Source: Lytechinus variegatus (Eukaryota; Echinodermata; Echinoidea; Temnopleuroida; Toxopneustidae). From it: 64,000 nt of DNA. This document shows, in pieces, positions 24,001 through 35,700 of this stretch. Location: NCBI RefSeq assembly GCF_018143015.1, contig NC_054752.1, positions 2,790,001-2,854,000 of the forward strand, in the 5' to 3' direction. The notes beneath the pieces are model-generated. The model did not search any database. It worked only from the letters and a program-made list of their open reading frames with translations, and was not told the origin of the DNA. The translations under genes were made by a program, and so were the position numbers. How positions within the stretch are numbered: position 1 is the first letter of the stretch; each line of letters starts with the position of its first letter.

Positions 24001-24087
24001 AAACTGGAAATCGGCACGACTAGCCGTATGCCGTGCCGGAATGCCGTGCACGGTCGCCGTACCGGATGCTGTGTAAACGGGCCTTTA

Positions 24088-24217
24088 CAGTGGCGGACCG
24101 TGACCCGGTGATGGAGACAAAGCAAAATGGGGGGGGGGGGGGGGGGGGCACAGCATTGTTCACAAACAATGCAGTGCCCCCCATGCTTTGTCTCCGCCGG
24201 GTCACGGTCCGCTACTG
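24088..24217. mobile_element. hAT-like foldback MITE, target duplication split by Harbinger
   Basis: The ends CAGTGGCGGACCGTGACCCG and, read inward, CAGTAGCGGACCGTGACCCG continue as a near-complete foldback around a G run and a small AACAATGC/GCATTGTT hairpin. The right flank is CTCACTTA (24218-24225). The same 8-mer lies at 17723-17730, directly left of the Harbinger element, so the MITE's left duplication was split when the Harbinger element entered at its TTA. Confidence 0.88.
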
Positions 24218-24225
24218 CTCACTTA

Positions 24226-24990
24226 TCAACTTACATAACTTAAGAAAAGGTAATTGCAATAAGAATCTCTTTTAATTTTAAGAAGTAATTCTGTGACAAA
24301 CCCGACATTTTTTGTTTCGTAATTATCTTTATCATTCATTTACTTCACATAAAATTCATACATAAATATCATATAAAACGGAAAATATCATACAAAATAA
24401 TAATAATTGCAGGTGTGAATACTTAAATCAAATGACACTGTAGACAGTTGGAAATAAACATAGCAGATAAAATGTATCGGGACAGAGACAAAGTCCAAAA
24501 TCCTGCATTTCCAACTACTAAAGTATGCAGCTAAAGAAATAAAATAAGAAGACATAATGTAACAGCTACACAAACTGACTAAATAAATGTATTAATCACA
24601 TGAAATTGGAGATACCGAGTACCATAATTTTGTCATAGTTAGAAATAAGAAAAAAGTTATTTCTTTTATAAAGGCCAAGCGCCTGACCGTTTTTCTTTCC
24701 ATGTTATTCTGTTTTGTATGTTAGACATGTTATTTAATATGTCTGCGTCATTTTAATCTTACTGATGTTTTATTATGCATGCTTACTATGAATGAAAAGG
24801 ATCAATAAAACCTGAATTTAAAAAAATCTCAAAATACCATGACAACGCCCCATTACGCGCAGGTTTATTGATCGTAATTGCCTCAATTATATAAGTTTTC
24901 TATCATTAAGCCTAATCAACATATCTGAACAAGAAGTAATTATGTTATGTAACTCAATGTGATGATATACAAATAATGCACAATTATGAG
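24226..24990. other. Non-genic stretch
   Basis: No gene seen. The last part (24670-24825) ends in AATGAAAAGGATCAATAAAACCTG, which resembles a LINE 3' end. Confidence 0.4.
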
Positions 24991-24994
24991 TGTG

Positions 24995-25113
24995 TTATGA
25001 CGATGCAGCACACTCGAGGGTATTTACAATTATGCGAAAGCAAGAGGCGCTTGCGCCGAGTGCTTTTGCATAATATTGTGAATGCCCGAGAGTTGCTCGC
25101 ATCGTCACTAACA
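24995..25113. repeat. Large imperfect hairpin
   Basis: ATGACGATGCAGCACACTCG ... GAGGCGCTTGCGCCGAG ... TTGCTCGCATCGTCAC forms an imperfect inverted repeat of about 50 bp per arm centred on GGCGCTTGCGCC (near 25052). Confidence 0.75.
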
Positions 25114-25144
25114 TCACGAATCTTAAAATGTGCATTAATTGTTT

Positions 25145-25486
25145 TATAAAACGGGTCGGCAAAATGAATTTTTCATGGAAATCTTGTTCAAATCCCTCCA
25201 ACTTGTGTACGATCGCACAGACGAAGAGATCACAAGACTGTCAATTATGACATCACAGGCGTATCTACTATGCGCGCCTAAGTAAGCGCATCAAAATCCT
25301 AGCCAGCCTCTTTTACTGAACACGTATCAGTTTATTTTATGCTGCACAAAAATTGCACAGTGCTGCACAAAAAATGCACAGTGCTGCACGAAAAATGCAC
25401 GACTGGAAGGTTGCGCATAATTAAAGCATGAACACGTGACTTGAATACGCACTCACCATTGGCTACATCCTTGAACCCGTTTTATA
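25145..25486. mobile_element. Possible MITE with TTTATAAAACGGGT ends
   Basis: TTTTATAAAACGGGT near 25141-25156 and ACCCGTTTTATAAT near 25475-25488 are inverted repeats. Inside, 25341-25403 holds three 21 bp tandem units beginning GCTGCAC. It may form one larger element with the hairpin at 24995-25113. Confidence 0.45.
25341..25403. repeat. 21 bp tandem repeat, three units
   Basis: Units start at 25341, 25362 and 25383, each of the form GCTGCACAAAAAATGCACAGT with one or two differences. Confidence 0.85.
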
Positions 25487-25821
25487 ATAAATCTTAATCC
25501 GTGTACAATTTATATAACCCATTTTCATATTTTTTATCCGTTCCGCCAAGATATTTACTTAACGTCATTAGCAATTTTCTCTTTCAGTATGTCATATTGA
25601 CCTCAGAATGTCCTTTGTTGCCTTTAAATACGGAAATCGTGTTCGGATGTTCTTTAAGTGTTACTTAATGCTAAATTTCGAGATGAAATTAACTTCTTAA
25701 CCTCAACTAAAGACAAAATAACTAAAAAACATATACAGGTGATATTTTTACATAAAGTAACTTCTTTCAAATGCGGACTGAACGAGACATTCAGTCTAAG
25801 ATTATTAGTGTTCTCGGCATA

Positions 25822-26358
25822 TTCAATTCAATTCAATTCATTTTATTTCCACAATTCAATAAAAAATTACATCAAAATTGCACAAAGTGATTCAAAAAAC
25901 AATGAATAATACAATACATAGACTTACTTGGTACAAAAACAAAAGGATAAACAAGTACGGAACATTAACAGAATATTAAAAAGTGGAGGGACAAACAAAG
26001 GCCTGGGGCCTATCAAAGGCTTGTCCCCAACATATAAAGATAACATATGACTGATCATAAACAAACATAAAAAGCAATAAAGTTATTCAAAAATTAAAAA
26101 TAGAAGTAAAATCAGGGAGTATAAGAATTAATTAGATTATTTATGTACATCTTCTTAAACCTAGACAATGTAGGGCAACTCTTCATATCAGAATCTAAAC
26201 AGTTCCATAGCTTTGGACCAGTGAAAATGATTGTGGACCGAGAAAACTCATATTTTGAACACGGATGTGATATTTTGTAAATATGTATATTGAACTATCA
26301 TTGTAAATGTAAAAAGATTGAAAGAGAACATAAACGAATTGAATTGAATTGAATTGAG
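25822..26358. mobile_element. LINE 3' ends in inverted arrangement
   Basis: From 25822 the sequence begins with ATTCAATTCAATTC and continues as a LINE 3' UTR on the minus strand (to about 26215). From about 26220 it switches to the plus strand and ends at 26330-26355 in GAATTGAATTGAATTGA. The plus-strand end reappears in reverse at 26610-26690 (AATGATAGTTCAATATACAT). So two copies of the 3' end of one family meet head to head. Confidence 0.6.
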
Positions 26359-26396
26359 GACCACACCCAATCAATCATCTAGACTTCAACTTTCTA

Positions 26397-26920
26397 CACA
26401 GCATAAACTGTGGTGTTAACCGGTGTACATAGAGGACTTCACCAGCTATTTTACACCGATGTAAAATCGACGGTGTTAGTTTAGCATATACAGGTGTTAT
26501 TACAACACCTTTGGTTGCTACATGTATACTCTTTGGCATTATGTACATTCAATCTCTAGGGTGTAATTTTAACACCTCTGGGTGTGGTCCTCTATTCACT
26601 CAATTAGATTCAATTCAATTCATTTATTTTCTCTTTCAATCTTTTTACATTTACAATGATAGTTCAATATACATATTTACAAAATATAAAACATATAGAT
26701 CCTTTCTATAAAAAAATAATACTATTAAATCGAAAGAGGAGACCAACTAAAAAGCAGAGCTTGTAGTGTGAAGGCCCCCTTTCATAAGTACATTTTATGA
26801 ATAAAAAATAAAATAAAATAAAGAAATAAACAATAATATAATGAATTAAAAATAAACAAAAAAATAAAAATAAATATTACATGAACTGGTGTAAGTTTTA
26901 ACACCACAGTTTTTACAGTG
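26397..26920. mobile_element. TA-flanked MITE carrying a LINE 3' end
   Basis: The left end CACAGCATAAACTGTGGTGT and the right end, read inward, CACTGTAAAAACTGTGGTGT are inverted repeats with TA on both sides (26395-26396, 26921-26922), as in mariner-type elements. The interior repeats a GGTGTTA/TAACACC word several times. A LINE 3' UTR piece (26605-26880, minus) was inserted inside. Confidence 0.65.
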
Positions 26921-26922
26921 TA

Positions 26923-27375
26923 TCTTGACATTTCTGATTGTCTTCTTCTCTCCCTCCCTCTCCTTCTCACATTCTGTCTCTCAGTGACTCTCTCCCTCTC
27001 TCGTTTGTATTGCCCTTCTGAATCGGCGCCCATACCCTTTCATGGGGGGGGGGGGTAACTTTCCATGCACTGTATTTTGGTAACGGTGACAGCATCACAG
27101 CATCAAACCAAACTAACACAATTCGGTCAATTTCAAGAGCAATTTATTTTTCTTGACCACGTAATTTTTCAAAACTACTACAGTAGTACATCGAGAAAAC
27201 TATTTTTGTACCTATTTTCATTCAAAATGATAACTTTACAAAAAACGATACATTTATGTATTTACCGTGAGCAGGTAAAGTCCTTGACCTACAATATGCC
27301 TGCTTCATTACATATATTGCAGTTTCAATTCTATGCTTTGATGTAAGCTTTGAACTAAGATGATATCTACAAATA
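26923..27375. other. Non-genic stretch
   Basis: Pyrimidine-rich microsatellite (26935-27005) and a G run near 27044; no gene. Confidence 0.4.
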
Positions 27376-28187
27376 CAGTGCGTCCCAGAAAGAACGAAAC
27401 CGAGATTAAGCGATGATTTATCATCACTTAATCACAAATAGAATAGACTGACCCACCATTGTAAAGCGTAGAATCTCCTCTTTCGTCTGATATTACTTAG
27501 ATGTTTCCCCATTCACGCATGAGTAAGCAAAACAATTTGAAGAAAGGATATCAAAAACTCATTTGGCGGGGGTATCTGAATTTCAAAAGAAAATCACACG
27601 CCTAAAAAGTTTAATATCTGCTCTTTTATTTGATACCTTAATAAAAAAAAATGGTCAAGACGTAATGAAGTTATGCTCCCTCGAAACGATGCTTGTATTT
27701 CCATAATTTCATTAAATAAACGTATTTTTACCGGTTTCCAACAGAAGCTATCTCACGGTAACAAAAGACATAATGCATGGCTGATCGTCGATAAAACGGA
27801 GTGTCAAGTGAGCTTGAACGCTAGCCTGTAGAACCTCTTAATTTTATGAAATTATTGCAATTCAAGCCTTATTTCAAATAACCAATACTTTGTTATTTCT
27901 TGACTATTTTCTGTAATTGAGGTATCAAATTAAAGAGCAGATATTGAACTTTTTGAAAATATGTTTTTCGTTTTGAATCCCAGATACAGCCCGCCAAATG
28001 ACTATTGGTATCCCCTCGTCAAATTGTTTTTGCTCACTCATGCATGAATGAGAAATGATCTAAGTAATTTCAGATGAAAGAAGAGATTCTAAGCTTTACA
28101 GTGGTAGGTCAAATTTCTATTGTATTTGTGATTAAGTTATTATAAATCATCGATAAATCTCGGTTTCGTTTTTTCTGGGACGCACTG
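27376..28187. mobile_element. TA-flanked element with ~280 bp inverted repeats
   Basis: Both ends start CAGTGCGTCCCAGAAA(A) and the inverted repeat extends with moderate divergence for about 280 bp per side, to words such as ATATCTGCTCTTTTATTTGA and its complement. TA flanks at 27374-27375 and 28188-28189. The middle (~250 bp) has no coding frame. A Tc1/mariner-type non-autonomous element of 812 bp. Confidence 0.88.
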
Positions 28188-28489
28188 TAGATTAACTTAT
28201 TGTAGAGCGACAAAGGGTGATGGTTCGGTAAAAAGTGTGATTTTCCTATTCCATATAGGACTTAAATAAAATTGCTAATATAATCAAGTGCTGTTAACGT
28301 GGGCATCAACGGGGGACAAACGCTATATCTGCATCAGCGATTAAAAAAAAGGGTTCTTTTTTTAACTGATTATTTTCGACGTGTAATAAATAAAATTTCT
28401 GTTATTAAAAAAGGATGGGTACTACAATGGAAAATGAGTCCTCCCCCTCCCCAAAATTACGTTGATGCACAACATGGTACTTGTGTGGC

Positions 28490-28770
28490 CAGGGGCGGAT
28501 CCAGGAATTTCCAAGGGGGGGGGGCACATTTCCTAGAGGAAATTTGACAAGCAAAAAAAAAAAGGTTTTCATTCCAAATGTACGGTCATTTTGTCCACGA
28601 AAAAAATGACAAGCCCCCCCCCCCCACAAAAAGAAAGGTCCTCGCTTTCAAAGGGGATGGGTACACTTTGGTTATAACGACATATTTACATTACAATATT
28701 TGATTGTGCCTCTCAAGGGGGGGGGGGGCGGTCACGGGTCGGCTGTGCCCCCCCCCTGGATCCGCCAGTG
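28490..28770. mobile_element. hAT-like MITE with G/C-run ends
   Basis: Ends CAGGGGCGGATCCAGG and, read inward, CACTGGCGGATCCAGG, followed by G runs. The flanking 8-mers TGTGTGGC and CTTGTGGA agree only in part. Confidence 0.7.
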
Positions 28771-29139
28771 CTTGTGGAAAAATTCGTAAGTTCGGAGTGA
28801 GCGAACCTAGCAAGCCAAAATTGTTACCCTTTTAAAAATGAAAATCAAACTTCAGGGTTGATTTCGATATGGTATTTAGAGCACAACGTCATATCATACC
28901 CTTTTTCATTTTCTTTTCTTTTTCTCCTGTTTCTTTTTCATGGGACCTTCATTTAAAGGGGGACATGTACTCCAAGCTCAATCTGTCCGTCAGTGACGTA
29001 CTTTGATTAGTACTAAAATTGTCTTGATATTAACTTCATGTATTTTTCCATAAAGCAAAAAAAATCATTGAGAACACTCAGAATGGATATTTAACTATTT
29101 CAAACGGAGCCCATCAGTTGTGAATAGCTGGTGTAGAAC

Positions 29140-29602
29140 GTTTTTAATCCATTCATCTATCCATTTAGTCTGTCATTATTCATTTATTTCATTTTCATTC
29201 ATGTATCCATATCATATTCCAGTTATTGATTCCTGGATTCATTCATTCATCTAGTCCTTCATCAGTTAAGTGATTGATTCATTAGACCATCCGTTCGATT
29301 CATTCAATCATACATGTATCATTGATCGACCGATTCTTTCATACATTCATTCATCCATCCATCCATTTATTCATTCATCCATCCATCAATTCATTCGCTC
29401 ATTCACTCATTCATTCATTCATTCGTTCGTTCACTCACTCATTCATTCACTCATTCATTCATTCATTCACTCATTCATTCACTCATTCATTCATTCGTTC
29501 GTTCATTCATTCACTCATTCATTAATTCACTCACTCACTCACTCATTCATTCACTCATTCATTCATTCATTCATTCATTCATTCATTCATCCATTCATTC
29601 TA
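29140..29602. repeat. (ATTC)n microsatellite array
   Basis: Long tandem array of ATTC with ATCC, ACTC and GTTC variants. Its open frames read His-Ser-Phe-Ile repeats on the plus strand and are artefacts. Confidence 0.92.
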
Positions 29603-31455
29603 GCAGAAATGCAGATGCCATTACCTTTGAACAATATCACACAACTACACATTGTTTATCATAATTATATAAATTTCCTTTTACTACACTAGTTCACGAT
29701 TCTAAAGGATGTCTCATGAAAGTAATCAATGCAAATATTGACGTTGTATGAAGGAAAAATGCACATACAGTATATTTTAGTACTTTAAAACAACGTTGCT
29801 TCAGGGAATAGTACAAAAGCTTGCCCAAGCAACTAATAACAAAAAATTAACATTTGTATAGTGCTCATCAAAAAGAATGTCTCTTAGCACGATGATTAGG
29901 ACAATGCATGATGCTGATGACTAACATATCAAATACTACTCCAAAAATGATGTAATAAAAATTGCATAAAAGTATTAATATTTTACCCTAGCTTCAGAAC
30001 AAGTAAAGGATAATAAGTTATAGATTAGGATTTAATCTGAAAGAGGTTAGAAAGGAAGAGTATTAATTCTCTTCCCCCTGTCTACTTACACCTTTCAGTA
30101 ACAATAATACGTAGGACATATTTTTCTTTGGATTTACATCACAAGTGTCCCCTCCAGTCATAAATCCTGTCTAGCAAAAATTTTTGTTTGATCCTATCAA
30201 TCTCTGCTAAGAAAATCCCATAATGTCAAAATGAGAAGTAAATTTATTCAGGGCCCTTAACACAAATGCTTGTGATTAAGCACTAAATGGAATAGCCTTT
30301 CAAGACCAACATTCCATACATATTTTGTTCAGTAGACTGACAAAGAATTTTGCTTCATATTAGAGATTATTCATTAGTGATTGATCACTAGCCTTTGTGT
30401 AATGGCAATTGTATGAATAATTTCTAACATATTGGGGAGCTGGCACTTTTGAATGTTTTACAGATGACACCATACAAATGCCTTTCATCATCATCATCAC
30501 CCTTTAGAAAGAAAATTTACACATGTCCCTTTAAAAAATGAAGAGGAAGTGCTACGATTTTTGTCATGAGAATGACGCATACATTATCTGAGAAAAGTCT
30601 GTGAATGGAGGTATACATTCTACACGTTGGCGTTACTTGCTAATTGATTTACAACTCATGAAATAACTTTTTGAAAATATCAATGCTTCATCAAAATTGT
30701 GTTAAAAGTAAGATAATCAATAATAGTAACAAAGGAAAAAGACTGGGGTTTACATTTGCAAGAGCTCTAGATTTCTGAAAATTAAGAACCCTTTTTTCTA
30801 AATATTGCATTCACTCACTATGAAAAAGAAGAATAAATATATAAAAGTGTTTTCATTACATAAAAGTATTTGAAATTCCTCTGAACAATAAACATAAATC
30901 TAAAAATTCAAATATTTTGATGTAAAAATATACTAAAAAACTCCTGTATATAACTTGGAATTAGAGTCAGAATCTATGCCAATTAAAATAACAAGAATAA
31001 AATTGGAGATAAATAAAGTAGCCATGATTATACATCTGTTCGGAATAAAAAAAAAATCATCAGGCCTTAGATTAATTGCGAAGTTTAGATACCCCCTCGC
31101 TGTGTTGAAAGACATTCTAAAAAGTAATGAATGACCCTCAATATCAGAGAGTTTCATAGTAAAATAATGGCAATTAAAGGTGACTGTGGATCTTCACAGA
31201 TTTTCGCTACAATAAATGCACAATGTATTGTCTTCTCACAATTATGCCACTAGCAATAAGGGGGAAAACATGCCCCTGGCAATGACAAAACTTGCGCTAT
31301 TCTTGTTCTGAACCATAGGGTTGTTTCACCAAGAGACAAGTGTGTCTTATTAAGCCATGCTCACACACCAATGATATTTGAAATGTAATCTCACTGTTGA
31401 ATTCAATAGCACATTCACTTGGAGAATGATCTGACCTACATGACAATACATTGCA
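29603..31455. other. Non-genic stretch with a LINE 3' tail
   Basis: At 29845-29890 the minus strand reads AAGAGACATTCTTTTTGATG, GAGCACTATACAAATGTTAA, the 3' tail of the CR1-like LINE at 11188. The rest is AT-rich with no gene seen; it is intergenic sequence downstream of DUS3L. Confidence 0.5.
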
Positions 31456-31459
31456 TACT

Positions 31460-32700
31460 GCACGGAACAGGAAATATAAGTTTGATTTAAGCTTATTTTA
31501 GCTCTTTGTGAAACATCCTCTCAGGACAGTTTCACTTTCAGGAGCTGGCTTTGTGCACAGAAAAAGATGTAAGTTTCATTAAGTCCATCTTAGCTTTTTA
31601 ACCCTAAATAGACTGGGCTATTTCCACGCCTAAGAAGACGGGGGGGGGGGGCTGATTCAGCCCCCCCTTATGATCTCGGCCGTCGATCGCGCGATCGCGA
31701 CGAAAATTGGCACACGCGTTACCCATGGCATTATCTACAAAACTATAACATCAAATTCTGCAAAAAATCTCATGTTTCATTAATTATGCTAATTTATGCG
31801 TAAAATCATAAGTTTGCTCTAATTAATAAAATAATGCCCCTGAAATGCTGATTTTTGTTTCACATACTCTAGATAGGCACCTGATCAAATTTATTTAAAA
31901 AAAATTTAAACATATTTATTTTCTTATGTATTCTATTGTTTTCTAAATTTCTTATGTATTTCTTTGTTTTTTATTGTTTTTTCAATGGAAATTGTCGGGG
32001 ACTTCATTTTGACCATAAAAAAGATAAAATTAATTGAATTTAAGCAGTAAAAGGAAAAATAATGATACATTTATGAATTTTGGCTAAAAACACTATTTGC
32101 ATTGGATTTGTACACAAATTCACATTTTTGAGTAATTTTGGGTCTGCATGCACTTACGAAATGTTGCGTAATTTCCGAACCGCGTACCCGGGGGTCACAA
32201 TTTTGGTCTCAAAAGTTGCGCGAGACTTGAAAGTGAAAAGTCAGCGAGCGACGCGGTCAAAAAAATTTGCGCGGCAGATTTATTGCGAAAAATGTTGAGG
32301 GGGGGTGAATCAGCCCCCCCAGTCTTTCTAGGGTTAAGAAACACCCCCTGTCAGGACAGTTTCCCTTGTAGGAGCTGGTCTTGTGCACAGAACAAGACAT
32401 GCAAGTTTGACTTAAGTCTAACTTAGCTCTTTGTGAAATTCCCCCCTTCTCAGGATATTTTCATTTGTAGGAGCTGGCTTTGTGCACAGAACTAAACATG
32501 TAAGTTTTATTGAGGTATAACTGAACTCTACATGAAACAAAGCCCTCTTGAGACAGTTTCACCTAAAGGAGCTGGATTTTTGAACAGAACTGGAACTGAA
32601 CTCTTTAGTAAGTGCGACTTTACTCTTTGTTTAAACATCTCTCTCAGGACAGTTTCACTTGTAGGAGCTGGCTTTGTGTTTTGGTAAGAACAGGAAGTCA
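31460..32700 (-). repeat. ~95-100 bp tandem array including the DUS3L C-terminal codons
   Basis: Units share AGGACAGTTTCACTTGTAGG and AGCTGGCTTTGTGCACAGAA. They start near 31518, 32346, 32450, 32547 and 32641, with a partial unit at 31460-31515. The unit at 32641 contains the last codons and the stop of DUS3L on the minus strand. The piggyBac-like MITE at 31602-32333 splits the array. Confidence 0.85.
31602..32333 (+). mobile_element. TTAA-flanked (piggyBac-like) MITE, copy 1
   Basis: Ends CCCTAAATAGACTGGG and, read inward, CCCTAGAAAGACTGGG, flanked by TTAA on both sides (31598-31601, 32334-32337). 732 bp, no transposase. The interior has a GCGCGATCGCGA word and a G/C run at each end. It is the inverse of the copy at 45317. 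Confidence 0.88.
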
Positions 32701-32727
32701 TCAGGTACAGGACCAAGGAACATTTCA
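32655..32727 (-). CDS. DUS3L: DUS3L exon 11 (C-terminus and stop)
   Basis: 73 coding bases after the acceptor TTTTCAG|T (32727): [24 protein letters not shown], stop at 32655-32657. Matches the conserved human end SEMLLGPVPPSFAFLPKHKA. The last ~10 codons fall in the tandem unit repeated downstream. Confidence 0.93.
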
Positions 32728-35700
32728 CTGAAAATAAAGAGAAGAGATCCCCACATAATTTTTAGTTTTCATTACAATGCACAATGAAATATACTCCCAA
32801 AATTTGGAGGAGAGACAATCAAAACCTTCCATTTACTTCAATTGAAAGAATGATATAACGCAAACTTAATAAAGATCATCAAGCCCTTTTTAAGAGGATA
32901 ACACCTCCTCTGACCTTGACGTTCTCATCAGACCCGTATGGATCAAATGGGTGCGTTATCACGGACAATCTGGCCCATATTCTGAAGTCGGGTTTAACTT
33001 AAACTCAGGTTTAAAGTTGTGGTTTAAGTATAGACAGCCAATTGTTACATTAATCACTAATGGTAGAGATATCATATTTCAGCTCATTTGGCTCTCAAAT
33101 CATTAATAATTGTCCAGGAAGTATATATAGATTATTGTCTTCACCATCTATGAATCAAGAAAGAGCACAGTAAACATATTAAGAAACGTACAACTTAATT
33201 TAAAAATTTGATACTTTTGGCTTCCCATACTTGAACCACAACTTTAAACCCGAGTTCAGAACACGGGCCTCTGTGATTTGATATCATCCTGACCCCCAAA
33301 GTGTGGAAGTCTTTTAGAGACTTACTTGAGGATAGATTAAGAACAAACACATTCATCATTGGACAATCCTGCCACATCCTTGAAGAGTTAATACCTGATT
33401 TTCACCAAGATAGCACAGTAAGCACTGGCCATCAAGGTTTTAAAAACCATCCCAACCAACAGAGTATTGAGGTCTTCGTTAGCACCAGTCATCAATGTTT
33501 CCTGATCATTCCGAACAAGACAAGGAGGTCTTTGAACGAGAGTGCCTTCATGCTTCATGCTACAATTGCTCTTTAGCCTTTGATGTAGAGCTTTGAAGGA
33601 TTCTTACTTGAGGGATGATTGAAGATTGCAAGACAACCACAATCACATTGTCAAATTATACGCCAATCCTTCACCTGGGGCCTGTTGCAAAAAGAGTTGT
33701 GTTTAAACACAAGTCAAATTATCAATCGCAAGTCCCGAATACGGGTGCTTCAATGGCTGAAAATCAAGTCACGCAAGATTTTTTGAGCTGCCTTTGATTG
33801 CAACTCTTTCTGCAACGGGCCCACGAGCTTTGATTTTGATCTAATCTCACCTGATCTTAACCCAGTCGGCGCAGTTAGCACTCGCCATCAGGGTTTCCAG
33901 GTCATTCCGACCGACAAAGTAAGGAGGTCTTTCGTTGATCTTCTGAGGTGGTCTTTCCAAGACTCCTACCGGGATGTATCGATGGAGGAACGAGAGCCAC
34001 TCTAACAGGAATCTCCTTGTCTTCCGCACTCCCTGCATCAAGGAAATCACAAATTCAATCTTAAAGCTTTCTTCGAGTTCTAGTATAGAAATGTCATTTT
34101 GAGAGGAAATGGTTGGAAGCAATCCTAAAGTGTTTATCATACACTACAATGCCTATTTTGAAATAATTCAGGCATGCTGGCATTTTTTCAGTAATTTTTC
34201 TGTTCATCATTTGCTCAGTACTCTATTATCATATATTTTCTTGAAAACTTGTCAGTCAGATTTCAGTTTTGTTTCTGTTTATATTTTGTTCAGTTCCAAG
34301 AGCATTGTATTTCCTATTTTTACCGATACCAGAGTTTATCATTAAGGGGGTGAGCAAATCAACACAGGTGGTTTGGGAATGTTTTTACCCCTGATCATGT
34401 TAAAATTAATTTTGCAGTAATTTCTTTTTCTATTCAAGAAAAAATTGTGTGTCTTCTGTACTCCCTCCATCAAGGAAACCACAAACTCAATCTTAAGCGG
34501 TTAACATTTTTATTTGGTGATGTTTTCTCAAACTTCTCTTCATGCTAACTGAACTGCTTAGCTAGCCAGCTGCGTTCTGAAGGCAGCAGTATTTCTATGA
34601 TCAGATATTTAGACATATATTTTAACATTAGATTTGTACATACAAAAATGACTGTAATTACTTGGGCCTGATGGAAAAATTCACAATGATAATAAGATTG
34701 TATATCCATACAAGCAACATTCATGAATAATAAACATTTATTTTCATCTCGTAAGATACAATTTTGGTTAATTCGCCAATGCTTGTATGGAACAAATTGA
34801 CTATTTAGTGACTTACCGGAGTGTCTGAACCCCAATGTAAGAGCCCTAAGTTGACATAATCCTGTAGTATGTCAAAGCGTTCACTGGATGAGATATCCCA
34901 ATGTCTATAAGATAAAGAGAAGAGAGAAGAAATGATAGGTTGAAGGGATATGGGTTTTGAGGAATGTGCCCAAAATAATGGTGTCTTGCAAATAATAATA
35001 ATAATAATAGTGTATATTTGTAGAGCGCACACACCGTCAGCAGACGCTCATGGCGCTAGCCGAGCAACAGTTCTCTTTTACAATGTAAAAATTATATTTT
35101 ATGGAAATTTATATAAATACTACACAAGAACAATTAACAAGTACGATAAAGAATAATAATAATAATAATTTCACATCTGGTTCATTCACCCCAACCCATC
35201 CATCAGCCAATCATCATGCGGAACCCAGTGCCCTCTAGCTGCCCCGTTCACTGACAATTTAAGGGGTAAACCCAGTCAGTACATAACTCACAGGAGCTCT
35301 AGCAATCTGAGGACACCGGGTCCCACATGAACAGCCAGCGAACGGGAAGGGATGAATTATCTTTCTTTTAATCATAAATGGAATACAACAAAATACAATA
35401 TACATTTAAAATCAATTACAATTGAAATAGGTATGTCTTAAGGTGATCTTTGAAAGTAGTATATGTCTTGATGGAGCGAAGTGAGAGAGGAAGCATATTC
35501 CATAACCTGGCTGCTGCATTCGAGAAAGCATGGTCTCCCCAGGAATGATAGGTACGGGGAGTTTGAAGCAGCTTACAATCTGTAGATCGTAAAGTGCGGA
35601 TAGGATTGTATGGCCTAAGGGAATCCTGGATATATTGCGGTGACAATCCATTGAGGGCTCGATATACAAATAATAAAAGTTTAAACTGAACTCGTTTGTG

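Larger units (their letters stand above)
17731..24084 (+). mobile_element. PIF/Harbinger-type DNA transposon, 6.35 kb
   Basis: The ends start AGGCCCGTTTACA(T/C)AGCATC and form a 43 bp terminal inverted repeat with one mismatch, followed by further GCCGTGC-rich imperfect repeats. TTA flanks both ends (17728-17730, 24085-24087), the TWA target duplication of Harbinger elements. Inside is a decayed MADF/Myb-like accessory gene (19678-21390), which Harbinger elements are known to carry beside the transposase. I see no DDE transposase frame in about 2.5 kb on the right or 1.9 kb on the left, so the copy is probably non-autonomous. It is inserted in the left target duplication of the MITE at 24088-24217. 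Confidence 0.85.

Noticed and set aside
24995-25113. Hairpin considered as a microRNA precursor
   Set aside because: The arms are too long and GC words at the tip resemble foldback elements; nothing supports processing.
25341-25403. Short regular repeat considered as a CRISPR-like array
   Set aside because: Head-to-tail 21 bp units with no spacers, in an animal genome.
29270-29692. Open frame of 140 codons with His-Ser-Phe-Ile repeats
   Set aside because: It is a translation of the (ATTC)n microsatellite.
33301-33576. 91-codon plus-strand frame in DUS3L intron 10
   Set aside because: The DNA is explained on the other strand by decayed copies of DUS3L exon 10.
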